Origin: Novipirellula herctigrandis
GTDB lineage: Bacteria; Planctomycetota; Planctomycetia; Pirellulales; Pirellulaceae
Length of the DNA: 64,000 nucleotides
Direction: 5' to 3'
Assembly (NCBI GenBank): GCA_007859835.1
Contig: SJPJ01000001.1
Span: 6,485,632-6,549,631, forward strand
The notes under the pieces were generated by a model, which was not told the DNA's origin, searched no databases, and saw only the letters and a list, made by a program, of their open reading frames with translations. Shown one piece after another: positions 29,409 through 39,396 of this stretch (within the stretch, counting starts at the first letter, position 1; the number at the start of each line of letters is the position of its first letter). The position numbers were made by a program, and so were the translations under genes.

Positions 29409-30890
29409 TCAAAGCTCGCTTTTGCTGCGAGCTTTGGCTTGTTTTGATGCCAAGGTCGTGCGCAGTTCCTGCAACCGCGCACTGAATTCGGGATTGTTGG
29501 CAAGATTGTGGCGTTCGTGGGGGTCGTCGGTCAAATCATAAAGTTCTTCGCCGCCAAGCCATTTCCCGTAACGCCATTTCTGGTTGCGAATCGCATAGCC
29601 AAGGCCACCTTTTCGGCTGACGACACTATAGGCGTAAGACTTGGAACCACTCTGACTAGGATCCTGCAATAACGCCGCGATGGAAGTTCCTTGAAGATGA
29701 TCGGGGGCTTCGAGGCCTGCGAGTTCGCTGAGTGTGGGGTAGACGTCGACCAGTTCGACCATCGCATCGGAACGACTACCTGGCTGAGTCATTCCGGGGA
29801 CGCGAACAATAAACGGCACTTTCGCGCCGATGTCAAACAGCGTCACTTTTCCCCAGAGGAAATGATCGCCTAAGTGATAGCCATGGTCGGATGTGAATAC
29901 GATAATGGTGTTTTCCCAAAGTCCTTGTCGTTTGAGTTGGGCGAACACTTTTGCGATCTGTGCGTCAACAAACGAGACGCAGGCGTGGTACGCCTGCATG
30001 AATTCCTGCCGCCTTAGTTCGTCTTCTTTCCCTAGTTCAAAACCGAATTCGCGGTAGCGACCGTTGATCGCATCGCGTGGGATGTTGTCCCAAAGGTTTG
30101 GTTCATCACGGTGGAATTGGATCTTGTCGGTTGGATAGAGATCGAAATAGGCGTCGGGTGCCAGGAAGGGGACGTGTGGCTTTTGAATGCCCAATGCAAT
30201 GAAGAACGGTTTGTCACCGTAGCTCTTTTCTTGCAACCATGTCACCACTTGGTGAGCATTTTTTCCGTCCCGATGTTGTTCATCACGAAGCCCGCTTCTC
30301 CCATGACCGGGCGGAGTTTGTGCGTTTAGCGGAGCCATGACCTGCTTGCTGATCTTTCGCCAATTTCCACGGTTTCCACCGCGATCAACGGGGCCATGCT
30401 CTGCCTCAAAGCGTTTCTTTGCTTCCGTGACGATAGGCAATTCGTCGTTGTCGAACCTTTGGCATTCGTTCCAGGCGATCTCACCGTGGTCATGCCGTGA
30501 TGTATGAAAAACTTTTCCCACACTCGCAGTCCAATAGCCGTTTTCTTTGAAGTGTTGTGGCAAGGAAACGGTGTTTGGACGTGTTTGGCGAATATCCGTC
30601 GTGTTGTTGAGGACGCCTGTTGATTCGGGATAGAGACCATTGAGGAACGAAGCACGTGATGGCCCACATACCGGGTATTGGCAAAAAGCCCTTTCAAACG
30701 CCATTGCATCTTCGGCGAACGCCGCAAGTGTTGGAGTATGAATGTCTTCATAACCAGACGTCGAAACGTGAGTATTTAGGTCGTCGCAAACAATAAATAG
30801 TACGTTCGGTGGGGCATCTTCTGCAAACACGGAGGTCGCGATGCGAAGGACAATAGCTGTGTAAAGAGTAACCTTAAATAACAATTGCAT
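29409..30890 (-). CDS. Exported sulfatase, last gene of the reverse operon
   Basis: A 493-residue sulfatase with signal peptide MQLLFKVTLYTAIVLRIATS. NVLFIVCDDLNTHVSTSGY and the formylglycine motif CGPSR (Cys75) place it in the S1 family near iduronate-2-sulfatase-like members; FTSDHGYHLGDH holds later metal ligands. A GTG at 30995 overlaps the stop of the preceding DUF1080 gene and would add 35 residues, but the signal peptide begins at ATG 30890. It is clearly different from the pair at 8429/11638. As part of the mannosidase operon it probably desulfates a mannose-containing glycan. No strong ribosome site is visible. Confidence 0.9.
   Translation of the reverse strand: MQLLFKVTLYTAIVLRIATSVFAEDAPPNVLFIVCDDLNTHVSTSGYEDIHTPTLAAFAEDAMAFERAFCQYPVCGPSRASFLNGLYPESTGVLNNTTDIRQTRPNTVSLPQHFKENGYWTASVGKVFHTSRHDHGEIAWNECQRFDNDELPIVTEAKKRFEAEHGPVDRGGNRGNWRKISKQVMAPLNAQTPPGHGRSGLRDEQHRDGKNAHQVVTWLQEKSYGDKPFFIALGIQKPHVPFLAPDAYFDLYPTDKIQFHRDEPNLWDNIPRDAINGRYREFGFELGKEDELRRQEFMQAYHACVSFVDAQIAKVFAQLKRQGLWENTIIVFTSDHGYHLGDHFLWGKVTLFDIGAKVPFIVRVPGMTQPGSRSDAMVELVDVYPTLSELAGLEAPDHLQGTSIAALLQDPSQSGSKSYAYSVVSRKGGLGYAIRNQKWRYGKWLGGEELYDLTDDPHERHNLANNPEFSARLQELRTTLASKQAKARSKSEL
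29411..29435. terminator. Hairpin at the convergent gene ends
   Basis: AAAGCTCGC and GCGAGCTTT are perfect nine-base arms around a seven-base loop. The hairpin lies just past the GH127 stop and inside the last codons of the reverse sulfatase. T-rich sequence (GGCTTGTTTTG) follows on the plus strand, so it may end the GH127 transcript. Confidence 0.45.
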
Positions 30891-30994
30891 GGTCGGGGTC
30901 CCATTGATCTGGATGTGTGAACTGCTTGCTGCGATCGTTAGATTCTGATGAGCGAGATCCGTAAAGATGAGGACCGGCTCAATGGTAAAAGTCA

Positions 30995-31717
30995 CTAAAG
31001 TTCTCGAATTGAAATGTCTTTGAACCGAGCTTTTAACTCACTCTTGCTGTGAAGTTGTAGGGCGATATGTCCCTGTATGCCAACGCGATGTGCTTTGTGG
31101 TCAGTGTCGTCAAGCACTCCGGCACCATCGTAGTCGGATGCCACTTCGCCGTTGACGATGCATTTGATGTGTGTGCCCGTTGCGATGATTTCCATTTCAT
31201 TCCATGTTCCCTCGCCGTACATAAGTTTTACGTTTGGGTTGGTTTTGGCCGCAGGGATGTTGTGATCCCCTTTTGAAAGCAGCGGGGAAATCCACTGCTT
31301 TGTACCACGGGTTTCGTCGTAGATTAGGCCCGCACGCATGGGGGTTTGGGGGTGAATGTCGAGTTGAGGTCCGTCGAGCCAACCGGCCTCCTTGTCGTAG
31401 CGACTGCGAATCTGGACTCCGCTGTTGCCACTGGTGTTTTTGTAGATCTGGAACTTTAGTCGCAAATGAAAGTCGGCAAACTCGTCGTCTGTCATTAGCC
31501 ATACATAGTTGTGTTTGCTGTCACCGATGGAATCCACAAGGATGGATTCCTGATTGATCGTCCAGTATTCTTTGTTCTTGTCTTCTGGTCGGCACTGCAC
31601 CGACCATCCGGCAAGATTTTTGCCATTGAACAATGGCGTCCAGATGTTCTCCTCCGCATGAGTCGTAATCGAAAACATGATGCTGATGATGAGCGTAAAG
31701 ATCATTTTTCCGTACAT
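30995..31717 (-). CDS. DUF1080 protein (3-keto-glycoside hydrolase-like)
   Basis: A 240-residue exported protein (signal peptide about 1-21, ITTHAEE) of the DUF1080 family, a concanavalin-like beta-jelly roll. Typical elements are [23 protein letters not shown] and [19 protein letters not shown]. Work on Bacteroides relatives indicates that some DUF1080 proteins hydrolyse 3-keto-glycosides made by sugar dehydrogenases; here that activity is inferred only. ATG 31717 with AAGAGAGA upstream is preferred over the frame opening at 31801, which would overlap the upstream sulfatase. It lies between two sulfatases in the operon. A keto-sugar role would connect it with the FAD enzymes at 49662 and 53464. 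Confidence 0.85.
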   Translation of the reverse strand: MYGKMIFTLIISIMFSITTHAEENIWTPLFNGKNLAGWSVQCRPEDKNKEYWTINQESILVDSIGDSKHNYVWLMTDDEFADFHLRLKFQIYKNTSGNSGVQIRSRYDKEAGWLDGPQLDIHPQTPMRAGLIYDETRGTKQWISPLLSKGDHNIPAAKTNPNVKLMYGEGTWNEMEIIATGTHIKCIVNGEVASDYDGAGVLDDTDHKAHRVGIQGHIALQLHSKSELKARFKDISIREL

Positions 31718-31781
31718 TGGGATTCTCTCTTGGTTTGAGTTCCTCGAGCCATTTTGCTTGACGCGTCTTGCACCGTTTTCT

Positions 31782-33344
31782 TTAGGGTGCCGTGAAATCA
31801 CCGAACGGTCGGTTCTTAAATTGTTTCAAAGCCTTACTGAGCCCTTTTTGCATCCGTTGCGAAACCTCAGGGTTGTGTTGGAAAACATTTTCGTTTTCTT
31901 CAGGGTCTGTCTGCAAATTGTAGAGCTGGTCGGGTTCAAAATAGTGTGGGTTTTTCTGTGATGCGTGGTGGCCCAAGTGGCCGTTGCGAGTCAGGTAGGG
32001 ACGATCCAGCGGTGCATCCTGGTTATTGAACGCCGGGAACTTCTTTCCTGCATCAATGCGACGCTGCAACTCCTCAGGATATCGCACCGCGATGTACTTC
32101 CATTGTTTCGTCTTGACGCACCGCGAATGCCCCATTTCGCCAAATAGCGTTTTGCGTATTGGTTGTTGGTCGCCAAATATCGCCGACTTGAAGCTTACTC
32201 CATCCACCGAGTACTCGGTGGGCGGAGCGATACCACACAGATCGAAAATCGTCGGGGGGATGTCAATGTTCGCCGTTAGACCGTCGTACGTTGTCCCCGG
32301 TTTGATTTGACCTGCCCACTGTATCAACATCGGCACTCGCATGCCGAAGTCGTGAAGGGTTGCCTTGCCATGACGATAGGAACCATGGTCGGGAACGAAG
32401 ATGATCAAAGTATCCTTCGCCAGACCAAGTTGTTGCACCTTGTCGATAATGGCACCCACACCATCGTCAAGCCATAGTGCATACGCTTGGTTGTCCTTGA
32501 AACCAGCTTCTCGATTTCGTTTCAAAACGTCTGCACGAGAGGGCAATACATCGAAACCCTCCTCTACAAAGCCTTCCCCGGTCATGCGAGGGTCAGCGCC
32601 GAGCGAGAACTTGTTCGACCATGGCGCGGGCCCATGGTGCAGCGTGGTAGAGAAATAGAGAAAGAATGGATCGTCTTGGTGCTGGTCCAAAAACGTCAAC
32701 GCCTTGTCCACTGTCCAGTCCAAGTTGTGCACATTCAACGCATCACATCGCAGTTCCTTCAAATTGGCTGCGTATACACCATCGACGAAGTCAAAGCCAA
32801 AGCGGCGAATCGCGTCGCACCATTTCTGGTGATTGCGATGCATCTTGGCATTAACCTTCGGATCACGCGGATCCGCTTGCGCGGGGTATGTTTCAAGTCC
32901 CGCCTTGGACCAATTGCCGTTGATCCAATCATGGTTGACTAAATGGCTCTTACCGACGAATCCGGTTTTGTATCCATTCTGTTGAAGTACTTTCGCAACG
33001 TTCCAGCGTTCTCGTTCCAACTCGCCGATGTTCTCGACTTGTGTTTGGTCCCCCGGCGGGTGTTCCAGAAGAAAACGTTCACCTTCACACCGTCCGGCAT
33101 AGCGGCCTGTCAGGAAACTGTAGCGTGACGGTGAACAAACGGTTGAGGTGACATTGAAGTCGCTTAAGTACATCCCGTCTCTCGCCATTTGGTCAATTCG
33201 AGGCGTATGGACCTTCCCACCTAGGAAACCAATCGAGTCCCAGCTTTGATCATCCGTGATGATCAAAACGACATTCGGTTTGTCAATCGCCCAGCAACTT
33301 CCTGTGATAGAAAGCCACAAGGCCAATGCAATGCTCGTTTTCAT
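31782..33344 (-). CDS. Exported sulfatase of the reverse operon
   Basis: A 520-residue sulfatase with signal peptide [39 protein letters not shown] and the formylglycine motif CSPSR (Cys70), followed by [12 protein letters not shown], are clear, and [18 protein letters not shown] carries the second metal site. ATG 33344 is used; the open frame continues 71 codons upstream into the previous gene without any signal sequence. It starts eight bases after the beta-helix gene stop, indicating co-transcription. It is a different subfamily from the sulfatases on either side, so three sulfate positions or linkages may be addressed by this operon. Confidence 0.9.
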   Translation of the reverse strand: MKTSIALALWLSITGSCWAIDKPNVVLIITDDQSWDSIGFLGGKVHTPRIDQMARDGMYLSDFNVTSTVCSPSRYSFLTGRYAGRCEGERFLLEHPPGDQTQVENIGELERERWNVAKVLQQNGYKTGFVGKSHLVNHDWINGNWSKAGLETYPAQADPRDPKVNAKMHRNHQKWCDAIRRFGFDFVDGVYAANLKELRCDALNVHNLDWTVDKALTFLDQHQDDPFFLYFSTTLHHGPAPWSNKFSLGADPRMTGEGFVEEGFDVLPSRADVLKRNREAGFKDNQAYALWLDDGVGAIIDKVQQLGLAKDTLIIFVPDHGSYRHGKATLHDFGMRVPMLIQWAGQIKPGTTYDGLTANIDIPPTIFDLCGIAPPTEYSVDGVSFKSAIFGDQQPIRKTLFGEMGHSRCVKTKQWKYIAVRYPEELQRRIDAGKKFPAFNNQDAPLDRPYLTRNGHLGHHASQKNPHYFEPDQLYNLQTDPEENENVFQHNPEVSQRMQKGLSKALKQFKNRPFGDFTAP

Positions 33345-33352
33345 AGGTGGTT

Positions 33353-35605
33353 TTATTGAATTGCTTTGGTGATCAGAAGGTCGGACATCCGGTTCGCGAA
33401 GGGACCGGCGGTCGTCGCATTTGGTTTTCGTTTGTTGCCATAGAAATCGGTATCGATTTGATAGGAAGCTCCGTCGGGCATCACAAACGGTAGATTGGGG
33501 GCTTTGGCCACACCTAGGGTTTCCGTCGTCACGATGTCGCATGTTTTTGAAGCCCATGTCTCATCGAGCTTGAGACGGAGGTGAATGCCATCCGTTCGAT
33601 GCACCAACTCTAGCTCGGGGTCCCCATTCGATAAAATCATTGCATCCGTTTCATGCTTGGATGCTTTTGCGCCATGGACGAAAATATTGTCGGTCATGAA
33701 GACAGGAAGCGTTGCCTCGTCATAGGCCTGCAGACCATGACCAACAAAAATATTATTGAAGTAGCGGTCATCACCGCTCGGGTTGCCGTGAAGATCCACG
33801 ACCTCTGTGGAGTGAGCTTTGTGGTAGGGCGTCTCTCGTCGTTCATTGTGCTTAACGGTGATTTCACCGGCAAACAGATTGTGAACGAAGGCACCGCCGC
33901 ACGAATTAACATTCACAGATACTGGCGAAAGGAGAAGGTTGTTATCGACGAGGAAAGGGCCGTGATTGACTTCGACGTAAAGGTCCCGGCTGTTGTCATG
34001 CAGGAAGTTTCGGGTGACACGTGTCCCTTGTGTCATCCAGTCGAGCCAGATTCCCAAACAGGTATTGTAAATATGATTATTGCTAATAAGGCAATCGATA
34101 GGAGCGTGGAATTTGATGCCCGCCATTTCGGCCCCACCAAAGAGTCGGCGTACATGGATGTCGTGGATGGTGTTGTCGGTAACGGCACTGAAAATGGCTC
34201 CCATGCTGCCGACAATTCCTGATTGTTCACAGTGTGAAATGTGATTGTTGCGAACGATGTGGTGACCCACATTGTCCTTCGCCCAACCGTTTTCCAAAGC
34301 ACGATTGATCGTCTCGACATAGCCTTCCGCTGTGTTCTCCGATGTGTTGTCAAACTCGTCGCCATACTTCCCAAGCGTAATACCTGTGCAAGTCGAATGA
34401 CGTATTTCGTTGTCTTCGATGATCCACCCTTTGCTCCAATGAGTTCCAACCAGACCAATTTGCTCTGCGGTTGGCGGTGCCCACGGCGTGGCGGCATGCA
34501 TCATGGAAAAGCCACTTAGCGACAGGTAGTCAATTCCTGGTTTGCTAGGATAAAAAACTGCTTGCCGAACGTTGATTTCAACTTCGCTTTCGTTGGGATT
34601 GATTTCCTTGAATTGTGCCAAGATGCGGGTGTTGGTGGCGTCAACTTCTGCAAACCACAAACCGTCTGTTTGTGGTTGTTTAAAAACGACACAGAGCGTA
34701 CGGTTTCCACTGGCCGGCTTGATCTGGGCGACGACAGAGGTCCATTCTTGCCATCCACCGGTTCTTGGAACCACGCACGAACCCAGCAGTTCTCCCTCCG
34801 GTGAATCCTGACGCAGCTCGACAATGCTCCCAGCAACGATCGCTGAAACACGCAGTTCAACTTGCTTTGTGCTATTTCCAAAGTGGAATTCGTTGAATTG
34901 AATCCAATCTCCGTGATCAATCCAGCCAACGCATGATCCTCCCTCGGAACATTCCGCCGTCTCAACGCCATGACGAGCCGAAGCTTTATCCACGCTTGTC
35001 TTTTGGCCGTTTTTGGGACGTAACCAAGCTAAATTTAGAAGGTATTGCTCGGCCTTTTGGTTGTTTTCACCGAACGGCTTTAATACGTCCTCGATGCTTG
35101 CCGCTTCAACGAGCCAATGACTGTTTTGATAGACCGCGCCGGTGTGGTGCGTCTGTTTCATCGGTCGGAACCAGTCGCCATGAATCACGTCGCTATAGGG
35201 ATTGAACGTTCCGAAGAATTCGTTCGGGATGGTGGCCTCCCAGGTGTCGTTTCTGACTTTCTTCCAACCCTTGATGACCTCGGATCCCTTGATTTCAACG
35301 TGCTCGCCTTCCGCAGCCTGAAAGACGATTCGCGTGTCATCCGATGTTCCACCGCGCGGTGGGTCAATGCGTTCTCGGTAGACGCCTTGGTGAACCGTGA
35401 TCACATCGCCCGGCTTCGCCTGATCCGCCGCGTGTTGAATGGTGCGCAGTGGACTCTGGAAAGAACCGGCATGAGCATCGTCGCCGTCAACGGAAACATG
35501 TATGGTTTTGGCGCACAATGGTTGTGCAACCAGAGTCACGCTGGCAGTGAAAATGATCGCAATGGCTGTATCCAGAAGGTCACGTGTCATCTTGTTTGTC
35601 TTCAT
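33353..35605 (-). CDS. Secreted right-handed beta-helix protein with inserted CBM6-like domain
   Basis: A 750-residue protein with signal peptide (about 1-32). It begins with the DUF1565-type start of a parallel beta-helix (IHVSVDGDDAHAGSFQSPLR, GDVITVHQGVYRERI). At about residues 210-350 the helix is interrupted by a beta-sandwich resembling CBM6 (GWIDHGDWIQF, VELRQDSPEGELLG, WQEWTSVVAQIKP). The helix then resumes with repeats such as DNEIRHSTCTGITLG, VRNNHISHCEQSGIVG and VTDNTIHDIHV. A helix with an intervening sandwich recalls GH120 xylosidase and related enzymes, but no catalytic residue can be fixed here. It is probably an exo-glycosidase or lyase on the target of the mannosidase operon. 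The gap to the next gene is eight bases. Confidence 0.82.
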   Translation of the reverse strand: MKTNKMTRDLLDTAIAIIFTASVTLVAQPLCAKTIHVSVDGDDAHAGSFQSPLRTIQHAADQAKPGDVITVHQGVYRERIDPPRGGTSDDTRIVFQAAEGEHVEIKGSEVIKGWKKVRNDTWEATIPNEFFGTFNPYSDVIHGDWFRPMKQTHHTGAVYQNSHWLVEAASIEDVLKPFGENNQKAEQYLLNLAWLRPKNGQKTSVDKASARHGVETAECSEGGSCVGWIDHGDWIQFNEFHFGNSTKQVELRVSAIVAGSIVELRQDSPEGELLGSCVVPRTGGWQEWTSVVAQIKPASGNRTLCVVFKQPQTDGLWFAEVDATNTRILAQFKEINPNESEVEINVRQAVFYPSKPGIDYLSLSGFSMMHAATPWAPPTAEQIGLVGTHWSKGWIIEDNEIRHSTCTGITLGKYGDEFDNTSENTAEGYVETINRALENGWAKDNVGHHIVRNNHISHCEQSGIVGSMGAIFSAVTDNTIHDIHVRRLFGGAEMAGIKFHAPIDCLISNNHIYNTCLGIWLDWMTQGTRVTRNFLHDNSRDLYVEVNHGPFLVDNNLLLSPVSVNVNSCGGAFVHNLFAGEITVKHNERRETPYHKAHSTEVVDLHGNPSGDDRYFNNIFVGHGLQAYDEATLPVFMTDNIFVHGAKASKHETDAMILSNGDPELELVHRTDGIHLRLKLDETWASKTCDIVTTETLGVAKAPNLPFVMPDGASYQIDTDFYGNKRKPNATTAGPFANRMSDLLITKAIQ

Positions 35606-35629
35606 GAAAGGGGTGTGATTAATCAGATG

Positions 35630-37111
35630 CTATTTAGTTTGCCATTGAAACGAATCGCCTTCAACGGCAAGTTTTCGACGTGAGTTGGGGGTGCCCGTCG
35701 GAGCAAACGTCTTCGGAGCGGCGGCTCGTAGTTCCTGTTTCACGGTTTCGTGACCAGCAACCGATGCGAGGTTATCCCATTCATTGGGATCCTTTCGAAC
35801 ATCGTAGAGTTCCTCGGTGTCGTCGCTGTAATGGATGTATCGCCACTGCTGATTGACGATGGCAAAACCCCCAGGATCCAAATAGGGAACAAGCACGTTC
35901 CGATCGGTTGCAGTGGACGGATCACGAAGCACTTGGGCAAGAGACTCTCCCTCGAGGCCTTCGTCGTCTGGTAGGTCGCACATCTCCACAAACGTTGGGT
36001 ACATGTCGATCAAGCTGACCGTTGTATCCACCTTCGCAGCTGGTTTGATAGCAGGGCCTGACCAGATAAACGGCACGTTGGTCGTTCGTTCCCAGAGAGT
36101 GTGTTTTCCCCAATCGCCTTTCTCGCCGTGGTGATAGCCATGGTCGCTCCACAAAACAATCACAGTGTTGTTGCGATGAGGGCTCTTTTGAAGCGTCTTC
36201 ATCACGCGGCCGAGCATCGCATCGGCATAGGACACGGCAGCCAAGTATCCGTGAACGGCGTCCTCAATGGCCCCCAATTCCTCAAGTCGTGCGTGATGCG
36301 CCCTTCGTCGGTTAATTTTTGCTCGGCGAATTTTGGGTGGCAAGTCATCCAGATCGTCGGCCTTATATTCGGGTGCCTTGACTTGATCGGCGTCATAAAG
36401 GTCGAAGTATTTTTTGGGCGCATAGTTGGGGAAATGAGGCGTGTAGAGTCCAACGGCAAGGAAAAACGGCTTGTCGTGTTCTCGACGCAACACATCGCAT
36501 GCCCACTGAGTCCGAATCGTATCGGCCATCTCTTCTTCTCGATCATTCGGTACTGCTCCCCATTCCAAAAAGAACCGGTTCGCGGGAACGCGTCCCAAAT
36601 TGTAGATGCTATTTGGGTAGGGTTGCGGAATCGGCGTGCCGTCGCCCCAGGAATCCAGATCCCAACCCCGTTGCTTCTGTTCGTCGGTTCGCACAAAGAA
36701 CTCATCCCATCCTCGCAGATCGACATAGCCGGCCGGATGATGAAACAATTTGCCAGCGCCAAACGTCGCGTAGCCGCCTGCTTGGAAACTCGCTTGCAGA
36801 GGCCGAAGTTCCGGGTGATCGTGGAAATAGACCTCGTTCGTGTAGCAGCCGGTCGTGGTCGCATACCGTCCGGTGAAGATCGAACTGCGTGAAGGAGCAC
36901 AGAACGTGCCCGCAGTATGAGCATTCGTGAACACAACGCCTTGTTTAGCCAACTGATCCATATTGGGCGTGATCGCTTGATCGTAACCAAGCGGCCCAAC
37001 CCAATCGCATAAGTCATCGGTCGCAAAGAAGATGATATTTGGTTGTTCGGCAGCGGACGCGGAAAGCGTCACGCAGAAAATGACCGCAACTAACGGCGTG
37101 CAATATTTCAT
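35630..37111 (-). CDS. Exported sulfatase of the reverse operon
   Basis: A 493-residue sulfatase with signal peptide MKYCTPLVAVIFCVTLSASA. NIIFFATDDLCDWVGPLGY is followed by the formylglycine motif CAPSR (Cys71), and LWSDHGYHHGEKGDWGKHTLWE completes the metal site. ATG 37111 has AGGAAA upstream and matches the signal peptide; the longer frame reaching 37207 overlaps the GH92 stop. The CAPSR-SSIFTGRYATTTG variant differs from all other sulfatases in the window. It lies directly after GH92 and before the beta-helix gene, so it most likely removes sulfate from mannose-rich oligosaccharides to allow exo-cleavage. Confidence 0.9.
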   Translation of the reverse strand: MKYCTPLVAVIFCVTLSASAAEQPNIIFFATDDLCDWVGPLGYDQAITPNMDQLAKQGVVFTNAHTAGTFCAPSRSSIFTGRYATTTGCYTNEVYFHDHPELRPLQASFQAGGYATFGAGKLFHHPAGYVDLRGWDEFFVRTDEQKQRGWDLDSWGDGTPIPQPYPNSIYNLGRVPANRFFLEWGAVPNDREEEMADTIRTQWACDVLRREHDKPFFLAVGLYTPHFPNYAPKKYFDLYDADQVKAPEYKADDLDDLPPKIRRAKINRRRAHHARLEELGAIEDAVHGYLAAVSYADAMLGRVMKTLQKSPHRNNTVIVLWSDHGYHHGEKGDWGKHTLWERTTNVPFIWSGPAIKPAAKVDTTVSLIDMYPTFVEMCDLPDDEGLEGESLAQVLRDPSTATDRNVLVPYLDPGGFAIVNQQWRYIHYSDDTEELYDVRKDPNEWDNLASVAGHETVKQELRAAAPKTFAPTGTPNSRRKLAVEGDSFQWQTK

Positions 37112-37203
37112 GGTATTTCCTGTATCGTTGAATTGCCTAATAGAACGTCGGCACGACAAGTCATGGCAACTTCCAAGATATCCCCAAATTCGGGCGGAGT
37201 GTT

Positions 37204-39378
37204 TCAATGGTTGTCGTCTTTGGGAAAGGTCCCTGGTGTATTGCCCATCTGCAATTCCAGAGTGCCACCGTTTGCGATGTCGGCATGATGGAACCAGACT
37301 TGGTCGATCGCTTTACCGTTGAGCTTGACGCTTTGGATGTACTTGTTGTTCACCGAGTTGTCTTTTGCGATGATCTTAAACGTCTTGCCGCCAGGCATCT
37401 GGATTTGCACGCGATCGAAGATTGGACTTCCAAGATCATAGGTTGGTATACCGGGGGTAACCGGATAGAATCCCATCATCGAGAAGACGACCCAAGCCGT
37501 CATCCCGCCGCCATCTTCGTCGCCGGGGATTCCGTGGATGGTGTCATTGAACCATGCGTTGAGCAGCGATCGAATTCGCTTTTGTGTCTTCCAGGGCGAC
37601 CCCATGCGGTTATAGAGGTAGGGCGTGCTAAAACTTGGTTCGTTGCCCATGACGAATTGACCAACAAGTCCAGTCGAGTCCGGATACTTGAACCAAAATT
37701 CGTACTTGCTTCGATCCAATCCTTCACGGAACAACTGATCAAGTTTTGCTTCGGCCGCTTCGCGACCACCCATCAATTCGAACAGTCCGTCAAAGTCATG
37801 AAGGACATCCCAGTTGTAAGTGAAAGCGTTATTCTCATCGAAGTACGCACGTCCGCCTTGTCCACCGCCAAATTTGGGGTCAAACGGCTCAACCCAGTTG
37901 CCTTCGGCATCCTTGGGCCACATGAACCCCTTCCCCGAATTCCACACGTTCTTGTAGAAATCGGCTCGCTTCATGAATCGATCGTAGTCGTCTTTTTTGT
38001 CCAACGTTTTAGCCAATTGGGCGATACACCAATCGTCATAGGCCGTACCCAGGGTGACTGCGACCGATTGACGGTTCTCGAAATGGTGAACCAACGGTTC
38101 GGTTTCTTTTGCTTCAGGGGGCAGCGAAGGAAAATAGCCGTGTTCGTGATAGAAGTCATCGAGCGAACACTTCGGTCCATTGCGCCATGGCAACAACGTG
38201 GCTTCAAGGGAGTTCTTGCGCAGGCCGTCGTAAGCTTTTTCTAGATCGAAGTCCTTGACTCCTTTGAACAGACAGTCCGCTATCCATCCCGCCGCATGGT
38301 TTCCGTTCATGCAAGGGTTGTCACCCCACAGAATCGCGAACGAAGGCATCCAACCCGACTGTTCGTACATCCGAACATAGGATTGGATTTGATCCGCTTG
38401 CATTTCGGGATTCAGCAGTGTGTGAAGTGGCTGATGGGCGCGGAAACTGTCCCAAATCCAATTGTCGACGTAGAACGGGCGATCGTCTTGATGGACTTGA
38501 TGGTCGGACGCACTGTAATAGCGTCCGTCTTCTGTGACGCAGATCATCCGTTCATAAGTACGATAAAGCGATGTGTAAAAGACTCGCCGCTGAGCATCCG
38601 TTCCTCCTTCGGCTTGGATCTGGCCTAGCACCGTATTCCAACGCGACTTTGCCTGTTGCTTGATCGTCTCAAAATCCGATGCTGCGATTTCTTTCTCGAG
38701 GTTTCGTTTCGCCTGATCGACGCTGATGAACGAGATCCCATAGCGAAGTTCTAGTGACGAAGCGTCGGTGTGAATCTTAAGTCGTTTCTTGTCTTGTCCG
38801 CTGACTTCCATTTCGGCCGCTTGGCTCCATTGTCCATAGACATAGGCTTTCATGTCGACGAATTGTTCCTCGCCGCCAAAGGTTGTTTCGCTGAGCGGTT
38901 TGAGATTGCCCGGATAGAGATTTGCGATTCGTACAACGGCTTCACCCCGGGACGCTTCACCTTTTGGGGCTTCATTTTTGGGAAAGGTGAACCGAAAGAA
39001 GCCACACCGTTCGGTGGGGGTAAACTCCGTCCGGATTAGCGACTCATCGAATCGAGTTGAGTAGTAATAAGGCGTTGTCTCCTCTTGGTCCCATGCCGCG
39101 GGTTTTGCATCCTCGCCAGGCATCACTGAGAAGAGTTCACCATTACGGTGAGAGATAATGGTCAAGGGGAATGCTCGGATCTGGTCGTCCAACTGGTCTT
39201 TTCGCAGCGGATACATCCGGACCATGCTATTGGGAAGATGGACGGTTGGACGGGTCGGTTGCAGGAGCGTGCCAACACCTCCGATCGTAGGGTCCACCCA
39301 CTCCACCTGAGCGTAACAGGGAAGGGAAAAAGTTCCCCAGAGGAGAACGGCGACAAGCGATACCGATTTGATGTTCAT
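37204..39378 (-). CDS. Exported GH92 alpha-mannosidase family protein
   Basis: A 724-residue GH92 protein with signal peptide (MNIKSVSLVAVLLWGTFSLP-CYA). The family's calcium-dependent exo-alpha-mannosidase fold is indicated by the N-terminal VDPTIGG, the helical-domain segments WDSFRAHQPL and GDNPCMNGNHAAG-WI, and the late motif GDEDGGGMTAW-VVFSMMGFYPV, whose acidic residues correspond to the catalytic base region. GH92 enzymes act with inversion on alpha-1,2/1,3/1,4/1,6-mannosides or mannose-phosphate. The length is close to the family norm. It lies 18 bases after the GH71/99-like gene and before three sulfatases, a combination proposed in marine bacteria for sulfated alpha-mannans; the linkage is not predictable from sequence. 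Confidence 0.88.
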   Translation of the reverse strand: MNIKSVSLVAVLLWGTFSLPCYAQVEWVDPTIGGVGTLLQPTRPTVHLPNSMVRMYPLRKDQLDDQIRAFPLTIISHRNGELFSVMPGEDAKPAAWDQEETTPYYYSTRFDESLIRTEFTPTERCGFFRFTFPKNEAPKGEASRGEAVVRIANLYPGNLKPLSETTFGGEEQFVDMKAYVYGQWSQAAEMEVSGQDKKRLKIHTDASSLELRYGISFISVDQAKRNLEKEIAASDFETIKQQAKSRWNTVLGQIQAEGGTDAQRRVFYTSLYRTYERMICVTEDGRYYSASDHQVHQDDRPFYVDNWIWDSFRAHQPLHTLLNPEMQADQIQSYVRMYEQSGWMPSFAILWGDNPCMNGNHAAGWIADCLFKGVKDFDLEKAYDGLRKNSLEATLLPWRNGPKCSLDDFYHEHGYFPSLPPEAKETEPLVHHFENRQSVAVTLGTAYDDWCIAQLAKTLDKKDDYDRFMKRADFYKNVWNSGKGFMWPKDAEGNWVEPFDPKFGGGQGGRAYFDENNAFTYNWDVLHDFDGLFELMGGREAAEAKLDQLFREGLDRSKYEFWFKYPDSTGLVGQFVMGNEPSFSTPYLYNRMGSPWKTQKRIRSLLNAWFNDTIHGIPGDEDGGGMTAWVVFSMMGFYPVTPGIPTYDLGSPIFDRVQIQMPGGKTFKIIAKDNSVNNKYIQSVKLNGKAIDQVWFHHADIANGGTLELQMGNTPGTFPKDDNH

Positions 39379-39396
39379 GTGTGTTTTGTTGTTGAA

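Noticed and set aside
33653..34222. Forward open frame of 189 codons
   Set aside because: Antisense to the beta-helix gene; no conserved pattern.
36101..37026. Overlapping open frames of 263 (forward) and 274 (reverse) codons
   Set aside because: Both are shadows of the sulfatase at 35630-37111; only the sulfatase frame carries motifs.
37207..38244. Long forward open frame of 345 codons
   Set aside because: It is antisense to the GH92 gene, has no family features or signal, and arises from GH92 codon bias.
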